In this document: positions 1 to 11,100 of the stretch, one piece after another
Numbering within the stretch: position 1 is the first letter of the stretch
Layout of the letters: each line of letters starts with the position of its first letter
DNA from: Gossypium raimondii
Taxonomy: Eukaryota; Streptophyta; Magnoliopsida; Malvales; Malvaceae
NCBI RefSeq assembly: GCF_025698545.1
Contig: NC_068566.1
Coordinates: 2,649,362-2,713,361, forward strand
Reading direction: 5' to 3'
DNA: 64,000 nt
The notes under the pieces: generated by a model
What the model was told of the DNA's origin: nothing
Databases searched by the model: none
Seen by the model: only the letters and a program-made list of their open reading frames with translations
Position numbers and translations under genes: made by a program

Positions 1-3000
1 TATTAGTTATATACATGTATAGTAATATAATGAATTATACACAATTATTGATATTATATTATATAATACCATTAAATATACTAGGTAATACCAGGGCAAT
101 AGAGGGCTGGCAAATGCCCCAGTTTCCTAAAATGAGAAATTTAAATTTTAGTCCTTTAAAATTTATAAAATTTTAAATTAGTATATAGTAAAATTGTTTT
201 AGCTTCCAAAATGATAAAATTTAGATTTAATCCTTTAAAAATTATAAATATATAAGCTATTGAAATGATGATATTTTATTTTAATTCTCATAAAAGATTA
301 TAAATGTCTTATGTAATACGATTGATTGTCTAACAGATGGAGGGGAAAAAACTTTGGATTCATTGGTCAGTTGAATCAAGAATCGGGGATTTAGTGGGTT
401 GAATCGGTAATATAGAGTCGAATATAAACCAACTCATTGTGAAATAGTAAAAAATTGAAAATTGAGACAAAAATTAATAATTCATCCGGTAAAATCGATT
501 TATGAAATTTTTATAGTATTTTTAATTGTTGTTGACCTTTGATTATATATAGATAAATCTCAAAATTATACATGAACTTCAATTTGGTGTAATTAATTAT
601 ACATGAACTTTAATTCCAGCTTACATATTTTTAAAAATAAAATAAAATATCAATTTATTTTTATATTGGACAAATATAATTATATGTGTCTACAATATAT
701 AAACATAAAATGATACTCTATATTAATAATTGTGTTAATAATTTATGAAAATTGAATCAAATCAAAATTTCATGTAAAAATTACATAAAATCAAAATTCA
801 TGCATAAAACTACACATCGGACCAAAATTCATGTATAATTTTAAGATTTAATTCACACATATATATGTAAACATTAAAAAAAAAAAGAATCGACAACTTT
901 TTAAAGTTTTAAAATAATTTGTTAAAATGAGTTTCTCATGAACTCAAAAGAATTATTCAATAATTTTGTAATTATAAAAAATTATTAAAAAATTGTAATG
1001 TGTATTTTTTTACATTATAGAAAATTGGTTAAATTTTAGTAATTTTGTTGTTTCTATTATACTTAAATTTAAAATTTAAAATTTATACATTAATTTTTAA
1101 CATAATTTGATCTCTATATTTTTATAATGTTACTAATCAGTCCAAATAATTAATATTGTTAATTTTTTCAATTAAAATATTGTATGGTTATATATAATTT
1201 GAATTCTTACAAGTCTTAGAGTCTGACATGTGACTTCACATTTACTTCAGGTTTGCCTTTTTTTTTGCTTAAATAAAAATTTGGCCTTCAAACTATAGCG
1301 CTTTTCTCAGTTAGATACTTTTTTTTTTTTATCAAATGTAGTACCTAAACTATGATTCTATTACATAGTACTCCAAACTGTTTGTTCCGTTAAAATTTTT
1401 TTAACCAATCATATTATGACACATGGAAAAATTAATTAAATCTAATATATTTTATTTTTTCTTCCTTCTCTCCTCCTTTTTTTTCTTTAATGGTAGAGCT
1501 AAAGTAGACACGGAGAAAAGAAAGTATGTGTAGTGAATTTTTAATAAGGACTAAATTGAATTTTAATAAAAGTAAGAGGATCAAAGTTCAAATACACCAT
1601 AGCAAGAAAAGGTGGAGGGACTAAATATTTTTACCATGATTGTGACATGGTAAATATTGCAATATCATTGTGCAAATATCAAATGTGATTTCATTTTAGC
1701 TTTGGGAGGGCCCACGTCACATTATTTCAAAACTTGGAAAATTTTAAGTTTGACAGAATATTTTCAAGTTGACTTATTTGAATTTGGGATATTTTAGGTT
1801 GATGTTATTTTGGATTTGAATTAATGGATTTAAACGAGTTCAAATAATTTTGAAGTTTATAAATTACAAATTGTTGAGGTTTAGGTCGATTGTCAGAAGA
1901 TGATACTTTGAAAACAAGACTTCTCTCAGAGGAGTCGTAGTTCAAGCGGTATCATGTTTGCAAATAAGTTGTATATAAGGCCTTAGTTGGTGGTTCAAGC
2001 TATGACACGCCCAGCAGTCCAAGTACCTCCATTATTATTCACACACTCAATACTAACACCTATCTCGAGTCTTGTAGGTACCTATCTCCTCCGATTGAAG
2101 CGCCCCTCCCTTCGTGAACCATGCACGGCTCTCTGTGGAGACCAAGGACAAAACCTTGAGACGAGGACAATACCTTTAATTGTTTTGTATACAATTATTG
2201 ATATTATAACAATTATTATTACAGTATATAATATCATTATATATACTAGGGTAGTACGATTGATTGTTTAACAGATGGAGGGGAAATAACTTTCAATTCC
2301 TTGATGAGTTGAATCGAGAATTGAGGATTTAGTGGGTTGAATTGGTGATGTAGAGTTGAATATAAATCAAATCATTATGAATCAGTAAAAAAGTAAAAAT
2401 TGAGGCAAAAAAATTAACAATTTATTCAGTAATACTTAAACTATGATTCCGTTACATGGTGCTCCAAATTAAATCTAATATGTTTTATTTTTCTTACTTC
2501 TCTCATCATTTTTTTTTTCTTTATGCTTCCTTCTCCTCTCTACCTCTCCAATACTCTTTCTAACACCCCCGAAGATCCCAATGCCATTAGTAATAGTGTT
2601 TAAATAATAATATTTATGAGAAAGTAAGAGTTATTAAATAAATAATAGTAAACTATTAAAATAGTCACTCTTGTTTGTCACAAGTTATATTTTAGTCATT
2701 TGTGTTTGAAATATTACGTTTTAGCCACTTACATTATCGTGTTGTAACATTTTAGTCACTGAGTGTAAATTGTCATTAACGGTAAGCTGATATAGCACAA
2801 TAAATCATCATTTCAAATGAAAATTTTAGGTTAAATTATACAAGTGGTCCCTATATTTTTTTTTCATTTTGAGTAATTCAATTTTTTTCTTTTACGTTAA
2901 AAGAGATGGAGAAGGGAGGAAAATAGAGGGAGAAGCAGAAGAGAATGAAAAAAAAGGAGAGTTAAAAGAACATTAAAAAAATTAAATTACTCAAAACGAA

Positions 3001-4238
3001 AAAATATGGAGACCAATTGTATAATTTAACCTAAATTTTTTGTTTGAAATGGTGATTTAACGTGCCACGTTAGCTTATCATTACACCATTAATGACAATT
3101 AATGACTTGGTGACTAAAATATTATAACACGCTAACGTAAGTGACTAAAACGTAACATTTCAAACATAAGTGACTAAAATGTAACTTGAGTGAAACAAAA
3201 GTGACTATTTTGGTGGTTTACTCATTAAATAACAATGGTAGAGGTAAAGTAGACACCGAGAAAAGAAAGTACGTGTAGTGAATTTTTAGTAAGGACTAAA
3301 TTGAATTTTAATAAAAAGTAAGAGGACCAGAGTTCAAGTACACCATAGAAAGAAAAGGTGGAGTGAGAATAAATATTTTTTCATGATTGTGACATGGAGT
3401 TATATTGATATATGGGATTGGAAAATCAAGGGATGGACTAAATTGAAAAGTGGTCAAAAGTTTAAGGGCTAAAGTGAAATTTTATTATTTTGTAGAAAAA
3501 GGACCAACTGACAACTTCTCACCACTAATGATTTTTATGTATAGTTCAATTTTATGATTTTTGAAATTTGGTGTAATTTGATTTGTCGGTGAATTAATGA
3601 ATAAAATAAGAAAAGAATGTGTTTTTCTACACTAAGGAACGCCGAACGGCTGTAGAGCGGGGGCTGAAAAAGATAAATGGATTAAAAATGTTAATTTTTA
3701 AGTAGGGGTAACTTTAGGAATTCTTTTTATGAAATTAAATTATAATTTTTACTGTAGTAAAAATGTAATTTCATCATTTTAATAGTCTATATATTTATAA
3801 TTTTTAAAGGATTAAATCAAATTTTTATCATTTTTAAGACGATAAAGTATAATTTTACCTTTACTAATATAGATTTTTAAGGGGACCGAGCACTTACTAA
3901 CCCCTAACTACGCCTCTGTTTTTAAAGGCACTTTATTTATTTTATCATAAAAAGATTATATTTTGATAGGATTAATAGTAGAGATTGAAGGATTACATCC
4001 TTCCATTTATTTGTTGATTCAATAGTAAAATGAATGAATAAATAAATAAAATAGATAAAAATTAAAGAAAAATCTAGAAATGCTCTCTGTCAAGATGCTG
4101 GTACAAAGGACTCCTCTATGGAGATTTTGATTCCCCGTTTAAGCATAAAATTGAGGATTTGGGTAAGGATATGCTGGTTGATTTGTGAAACTGATTTTAT
4201 CTTTTTAATTCCTTTATTTTTCTGTTTTAGAATTAATT
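1..4238. repeat. Repeat-rich gene-free start of window with a degenerate tandem duplication
   Basis: No gene is visible. Two parts of this stretch are diverged copies of each other. About 315-505 (around the phrase ATTGATTGT.TAACAGATGGAG) recurs at 2253-2440. The segment at 1355-1500 recurs at 2445-2530. The segment at 1488-1655 (GGTAGAG.TAAAGTAGACAC) recurs at 3231-3398. The second copy is split by the MITE annotated at 2642-3223 and its flank. A more GC-rich stretch at 1985-2170 has no match in the first copy and resembles retroelement sequence, but I cannot name it. Fragments at 120-280 and 3680-3870 belong to a dispersed repeat also seen near 46.4 kb and 56.0 kb. Confidence 0.65.
2642..3223. 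mobile_element. Mutator-like MITE with 9-bp target duplication
   Basis: The two halves are inverted copies of each other over roughly 150-200 bp per arm. The outer sequence GTAAACTATTAAAATAGTCAC on the left matches GTAAACCACCAAAATAGTCAC on the right when reversed. The element is flanked by an exact 9-bp direct repeat, ATTAAATAA, at 2633-2641 and 3224-3232, the target-site duplication length typical of Mutator-like elements. There is no coding capacity, so it is non-autonomous. It lies inside the second copy of the degenerate tandem repeat, so it arrived after that duplication or was lost from the first copy. Confidence 0.8.
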
Positions 4239-4464
4239 TTAGGGTCTGTTTGTTTACATGTAAAATATTTTACGGAAAATATTTTTTGCATTTTCCTGTG
4301 TTTGTTTCACAGAAAACAGCTTGATTAACGGAAAATAACTTACAGGTCAACGGAAAATAAGCCTTTTTCTTTGTAAAATGACTTACCCTTTTGAAAAGCG
4401 TAAGCTATTTTCCGGAAAAGAGCTCTTTAATAGATAATTTTACTTTTATATAAAAATTAATTTA

Positions 4465-5003
4465 AACCAAGTTTAATATTATTATATTGATAATAAATTT
4501 TATTTTATTTTTAAAATATTTAAAATATTAATATAAAATATTATATTTTTAATATTATTAAATATACGTATTTAATTATTTATATTTATTCATATAATTA
4601 ATATAATTTATTATTTTAATAAATTATTTAATATTTAAATTTTATTTTAATAGTAAATTTTAAAATAATAATTTTAAATAATATTATTCACATATTATTG
4701 AAAATATCAATATTAATTTTTAATATATAAAATTAACTTAAACCAAGTTTAATATTATTATATTGATAATAAATTTTATTTATATTTTAAAAATATTTAA
4801 AATATTAATATAAAATATTATATTTTTAATATTATTAAATATACATATTTAATTATTTATATTTATTCATATAATTAATATAATTTATTATTTTAATAAA
4901 TTATTTAATATTTAAATTTTATTTTAATAGTAAATTTTAAAATAATAATTTTAAATAATATTATTCACATATTATTGAAAATATCAATATTAATTTTTAA
5001 TAC
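4465..5003. repeat. Two-copy tandem duplication, period 276 bp
   Basis: The phrase AACCAAGTTTAATATTATTA starts at 4465 and again at 4741. The following ~260 bases match almost base for base, with only a few substitutions or indels (for example ACGTATT versus ACATATT). The high identity in such AT-rich DNA indicates a recent duplication within the Harbinger-like element. Confidence 0.85.
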
Positions 5004-5062
5004 TAAATATTTATTACAATTATAAAGATATTAATAATAAATGTTTTGTAGTATAAATGTTA

Positions 5063-5400
5063 AAATATGTCATAAGTCTATATACTCTTCACAAATTTTC
5101 AATTTAGTTTTTGTACTTTTATTTTCAAGAATTTAGTCTCTCTACTTTCCAGATTTGAAAATCAAGTCCAACCGCTGACATTGTTGATTTTTTTTGTCAA
5201 TTTTGTTAATGTCACATTTTTAAATAAAAAAAATACTCAGTTGGTAGTCATGTAACTAAAAAATGATCGTTGCAATGAACTTAAATTTAACAAAATATTT
5301 TTAATATATGTAAAAACAATGTAAAATATAAAATTATAGATATAAAATAAACTCAATTAAACAATGAAAAAATAAAAAAAAATCTCAAATGTATGTTTGT
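5063..5400. repeat. Dispersed fold-back repeat fragment
   Basis: The phrase around 5063-5170 (ATGTCATAAGTCTATATACT, then 'tttagtctctctactttcc') recurs in diverged form at 42340-42690, 48380-48520 and 52460-52680. The 42.3-kb copy has both arms and folds back on itself, so these are copies of one MITE family. This copy is embedded in the Harbinger-like element. Confidence 0.5.
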
Positions 5401-6227
5401 TTAATTGAAAACGACTTTTATGAAATATTTTTAAAGAACCTGCCAAACAAAAGAAAATATTTTACACAGATTCATCCAATCACCAGAAAATATTAGCTTT
5501 TCCAGAAAAGTAAGTCATTTTCCAGAAATTATTTTCCGGAAGCCATTTTCAGTGAAACAAACGGAGCTTAGTGTTTTTAGTAAAAGAGAAAAATATTAGG
5601 TTTTATAAGGAAATCCTTATATTTTTGTAGGGAAAAACCTAAGTTTTTACATGTAATTAAGTTACATGTGAGAAATTTGAGTTTCATTTAGTAGTTGAAT
5701 AACTCAATTCTCAGTAAAAGTCCAAGTTTTTTTTTGAAAAATAGAATTAATTCTAAAAAATTGAGCTATCAAAATGAAAATTTACTAAAATTGAGTGATT
5801 AAAATGAGTTTTTCTAATGACAAATTAACAACGGACGACTAAAATGATAAAAGCATATAACCATATTGATTAAATTATAAAACTATGTAACGGCAGTGCT
5901 CATATTGCAAACTTTTTATTTTTGATACCCAAAATGAAAATTTATGAAAGTTGAGTGACCAACGATATAATTTACTCTTTTTTAACAGGAATTAAACGGG
6001 GGTATTACTTGCCAATTCAAAAGGTAGGTAATTAACTAATTACCAGAACCGCCAATCAGAGAACTCACCGTTTGACTCAAATCGTCGAGTGTCAAAACCC
6101 TACTAAGATCCCCAAATCATAAACCCTAGCAATCTCGCCAAATTCAGTTTCATTTAATTCCAACAATACAAAGCTATTCAAAACCAGAAATCCTAACACT
6201 GTATCATCCCTGAAAAGCTTCGCGAAG

Positions 6228-8165
6228 ATGGGAAAAGAAACAGCACTGTAAAGATCGAATGTTCATGACGAAGACGGACTGGGGCGACGGCGCTTAATCT
6301 AAAGAAAATGGGAAAATTTTCAAACGCCGGTATGCCTCGTTCTCCGCTTTACATTTGTTTATATCTCTATTAAAATTTATGCTTATCGACTAGCATCATT
6401 TTAATTTTCTATTTTTTTTATGGTTTTTCTTATTTAGTCCTAGACTTACGCCCTTTAATATATATCAGTAATGCACGAAGAATGGCAAGGTCTTCGGTAT
6501 AATAATCTGCATCTTTTTATTTTCATTTGTTGCTTGTTTTACTGGTACTCCTTTAGTGACGTTTTGGTGTTGATTTGTTGATTAGACATTGGTGGTGGTA
6601 ATGACCTACAATAATTATCAGTCTACATCAATCAGTTGGTAGTGTTAAGCTCATATGAGAGTTGTTATATTAATTATCTAGAAAGTGGGAAAAGGACATC
6701 TCCCGATGGAGATGATCACGGCTTTCGATTCTTAGTCATTGTTTTAGATCCGCGATGAGTTTATAGCACGTAGAAAATGACTCTAAGATTTCTAAACAAT
6801 TTGAGCCTTGGTCTGTTTTAATATTGAATTTCTTATGAGGACACACTGACATAACTGCAAGGACATGTGAGAACTTCGTCACTCATTGTGACTGTGGTTA
6901 CTACAATGGAGTGGCCTTCAATAGAAATATTCAGTATGGTGACAATTGCGCAGCTCAAATTCTATCTTTCGTCATTACTTGGCTTAATAGGTTGACTCAA
7001 GCTGATGAAGTTATACCTACTGGTTTGTAGTTTGTAGGAATTTTATGATTCAAGGTGGTGATTCAACTGTTGCTGGCAGAGGAAGTGAATCCATGTGGTT
7101 AAAGTCTTTTGAAAATGGACTTTAATTTGTTCACTCAGGAAAAGTGTTGTTAGTAAGTAAACAGTTCCTCATTCTCTACAACTCTGCAAATCAAATAAAC
7201 ATCAAACGGACAGTTTCTGGTGATGTTCAAAGTATCAGCTATGGAGAAGGTTCCTGTCGATGACAATGATCAACCTCTGGTGACTTTTCGTGTCTAGTAT
7301 TCTTTATGTCATTACTGATTTGTCAAGTTTCTGCATTTTTCCATGTTAGCACATGCTTAACATCAGCAGCATGGTTGGTTGCTTCTTTAATACAAATGCC
7401 AGCTCCCCTTACTTTTCCAATTATAAATTGTTAGCTGTTTAGTTGATATTCATGCATTTTATTTTTGTTAACTTGTGTATAGAGAAAAGATGATATTGAG
7501 GTCAAAATCTGTTTCTCTTTACTATAAATCTTTGCATGTTTGTTTGTGCTATATTTGCTACTGCATCCCTTTTAAATTTTCATCATGTATAATTTGCAAC
7601 TGAATATTTGTTTGTAATGGACAATTCTGCTTGTGGTGATTGTAATGCCTCTGGAATGTCCCTGTAGCATTTAAGCATCTGTATCAGAAGGTTTTGCCAC
7701 TAGATACCTTCTGTTCCAAGCCTAATTTCTGAGTGTTTTCCTTCCATTGCTTGTGCAGGAGGAGATTAAAATAATTAGTCACAATCTTTGTGATTCCACA
7801 CATGGAACCAGAGGAAGAGGGAGAGGCAGAGAAGGGAAAAGGTGAGAATACTGCTGAGGATGAAGATAATGTTAGTTTGTGGACCCCTAATTCTGAGATT
7901 CTTTATTCTAGTCTCTTTTGCTTTTCCAGGTTACTTTCTTCTCCAAAGCTGATCAATTTGTATTTCTTTCAATTCCAGGATAAGGTTGGGCCTTGATATA
8001 GCAATCCAGGTACTGGAACAGTAGAATCTGAAGCCGTGGGTGGGATTGTTAAGTATTTAAAAGGCTAGGAGTAGCGGAGTGAGACTGCTGCTGCTGATAC
8101 CAGTCTAACAGCAGTTTCTATAACAATAAGAGGGAAATGAAGTGGTAAAAAGAAGAGGAAGGAAA
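6228..8165 (+). pseudogene. PUB49 (pseudogene): Decayed U-box/cyclophilin gene (PUB49/CYP65 type)
   Basis: The family encodes a ~600-residue protein with an N-terminal U-box and a C-terminal cyclophilin-type peptidyl-prolyl isomerase domain, probably a nuclear ubiquitin ligase. The start is recognisable at 6228 (ATG GGA AAA..), but an extra A relative to the expected frame brings a TAA within eight codons, after which the next frame reads KDRMF-TKT. The U-box body is missing. From ~6765 cyclophilin sequence resumes with stops and frame breaks: ARTCENFVTHCDCGYYNGVAF at ~6860-6920, FMIQGGDSTVAGRG at ~7044, then VPVDDNDQPL ending at ~7278. A GT..AG intron follows and EEIKII resumes at ~7759. The acidic EPEEEGEAEKGKGENTAEDED tail lies at ~7800-7870, with a further intron before the GxxxSNPGTGTVESEAVGG-like tail near 8000. 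Retained introns show it is not a processed copy. Stops in the remaining exons exclude function. Confidence 0.85.
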
Positions 8166-11100
8166 AATCAGCATCCTTCCTTTCACTTGTATCTTTGGTC
8201 GTATAAATGAAGTTGTAATGAATATGGATCAGATTTTTTTGTCCTTTCAGTTCTCATAAGATAACACTTTTATTCCCTGTTATTCAATTATAAGAAACTG
8301 ATTTTGTCCAAATGATCTCTCTTTCTCTGAACTTTGATTTCCATGAAATTGGATGTATTTTCTAAGTTTTCTGGTTTCTTTTCCATTCTGTACTTGTTTC
8401 TTCCAAACCAGTTTCTTTCAAAATGCTAGTTGGGACCCAAGGTACATTTCCCGTTTTCAATAATGTATTTAAAATTACAATTCTGTATACCTGCTCTAGC
8501 ATTTGTTGGGACATCCCATGTGTACGGCCTTCTGTGACCAGCATAATTTTACTTGCATTCATACAATTTCCTGCACAATTTGAGTCTCAAGCAATGTGGA
8601 GCTCCATCAATGCTCATTCTCAGTTCATTGCTATAGAAGAGGTTAACTTTTGACACATTGCATGCTTGCCACATGCTGGTGATCCCTTTTGACTGGTTCA
8701 CAACAGGTTCAGATGTCAGGTAAGTGTGACTGTCTTTTAGCAATTTTTCGTGTATAAGTTGTATGCCAGTATTTTCATATAGGAGTTTTCCTTGAGAATA
8801 TGATTAATTCTCATACTGCTGCAGCCTTTCATTAAAACCATCTATTCTGTACTACAGAATAATGTATCTGAACTTGTGGAATGAGTTCAAACCTTTCTTG
8901 AACTGCACACTGACAAGTCAGGATGGAAATTCCTTTCTAGGTTTCATTTGGTAGGGATCATACTGTGGTTGCTACATGCATTACTTGAATCCTTTTACTA
9001 ATTGATTGTCAATTATACTGTAAACTCAAGGTCCTGCCATACATCTAGTATAGGGTTGTGAGACTGATGAACTATGCAGTGATTAATTGCATACGATATT
9101 GTCCACGCAATCAGTTACATGTTAAGCTTATTTTTAATGTCAACAATTGTCGGCCCATAAGGTATTTGATTAGCCACATCCTCCACACATCAAACAGATT
9201 ACCAGTTTTCTCAGGTTGGATTGGCATCAGCAGGGATTTTGCTGCTGAGTTAGCATTTAGAGAATTGGAAATGGTTACTACTGCTGTACTTACAAAACAA
9301 AACACTATATAAAAGACAGTGGAAATCAGATCATCCTAAAATCTATCAAATCTCTGAGGTTTGTGCATTTAAAAGAAAAAAAGATGGTCCATTTGACACT
9401 CAATTATCTGACATCTTACAAATGCATTTCCAAAGAACTTATGTTTTCTCCATTTTGCTATTCACTCTTAGAATCTTTGCTCATTGCTCTACGTCAATAT
9501 CCAGAGAAGACAATATGATTATATGGCAGTTGGATAAAAGACAGACAATTGGTGGCCCACCAGCTGCAGAATTCTCAACTAAACAGGTCAGTTTTTTTCT
9601 TATCATTCAGTAGGAGAAGTTTTTGGATGTTTCCAGTTGACACTATCTTCCCCGTATTAGTTTTATGCATTACAAAGAAAAAACACTTTTGAGAATGAAT
9701 GCCTTTTTCTAACTCGTAGAGTAGCTAGAAATAGCCAATATGGACCACTTCTATTTAGTGACATTGCTAGCCAATATTAATTTCCAACTTAAAATGTCAT
9801 TCTTGACGTTGTCTAACCACAACTTCATGAGCTGATTTTCAGTGCTTTTCTGGACAATATTTTTTTCTGTTCTTTTACTGGGGGAAAAAACTTCTTTATT
9901 GGAAATGATTGTCAACTTTCGGTGAAAGCTTGAATCAATCATTCTGTAAGTAAAGAATGGGTTTTAAACATATTCTTCCACAGCAAAACTCTTTAATTAT
10001 CTTCATCGTCGGTGAGTTTGTCACCCTTTTTAAGCTTATATGATTGCAGGTTTAAGATTTCCTTTGTTACTCATCTCCACCAAATCATTTTCTGAATAAA
10101 AATGATTATTAAAACTAAAACAGGAAAAGAAAGATGGAAATATAGCTTCAGATGAATTGGAATATTATTTTATGCATTGATGTTAACTTTGGAAAGAACA
10201 GAAAATTTTCACAAATTTACTAAATAAAACATTATCTTGTTATTTATCAACTGAAAATATACTTGTGTTCTCGTTCATATAATTTTTAGATTAAGAGATA
10301 TTACATAATGAACTGAAAAATAGTACAACATATGACATACTTTTAATCCCTTTCATTATAATATTTATTATACATAATAGTATAAACTTGCACATGTAAC
10401 ATCCATGTCAAACTGATGTGCGTTTTTTCATTTTTTTGATGGATTGTGTATTATTATTATTATTTCTCACTTTTTTATCTTTTTTCTTTTTTTACAGTTT
10501 CTGATAACATAATGAGTATGTCAATTCAGAATTCATCTTTCAAGCTGTCTTTGATTGTATGTATCTACTCAAACTCTTCAGAATAAGAAGAAGAAGGGCA
10601 GGCTGCTTTTTGCTTTAAAGCTGATTTTCTACCCAACTTTAAAAGAGGTAGAAATTTGCTTTTTCCTCTTTTCTTTTCCATTGTCCTTCAAGTTTTAACA
10701 CCTGCTACTTTTTTTCCACTATTGATCAACAACTTGTTTCTCATAAGATTGTGGAAACAAAAATTTAGTGTCTTTTTCCCATGAAATTAATTCATTCGAA
10801 TCTCATAGGTATCGATTTTATGATTGAAAACCGAAAGTACTTAAGACAGATCTTAAGGAACTCTTAGTTATTAATCCAACAGGTAGGGGCCTCATAAACA
10901 TCATCAAGGAGAAAAAATAAATGTATATAGTAATCAAACAGATTAGTTGCAAAAGAAAAGTCAGGGAAACGGAAAGGGAAAGTGAGAGGTTAGGGGAGGG
11001 GGGGTCCAACTGCAACTACAGCTTTGGTGACTAATGGTGTTAAGCCATGTCAGGCAAAATCAAACCCCATCTTATATTTCTTTTTGCAGGTCCACTAAAG

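Larger units (their letters stand above)
4242..5567. mobile_element. Harbinger/Tourist-like element with TTA duplications
   Basis: The left end GGGTCTGTTTGTTT is matched in reverse by GCTCCGTTTGTTT at the right end. The sub-terminal parts also correspond (tracts of AAAATATTTT and CGGAAAAT). Both ends abut TTA (4239-4241 and 5568-5570), as expected for PIF/Harbinger insertions. No transposase frame is present. The AT-rich interior carries a tandem duplication annotated separately. A related copy in the other orientation begins near 61.77 kb. Confidence 0.6.

Noticed and set aside
1933-1960. tRNA-like A-box (GTAGTTCAAGCGGT)
   Set aside because: No B-box GGTTCGA at the right distance and no cloverleaf could be drawn.
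8883-8907. miR396-like word TTTCTTGAACTG
   Set aside because: Only the 3' 12 bases agree and the surrounding sequence gives just a 6-bp hairpin, not a microRNA precursor.
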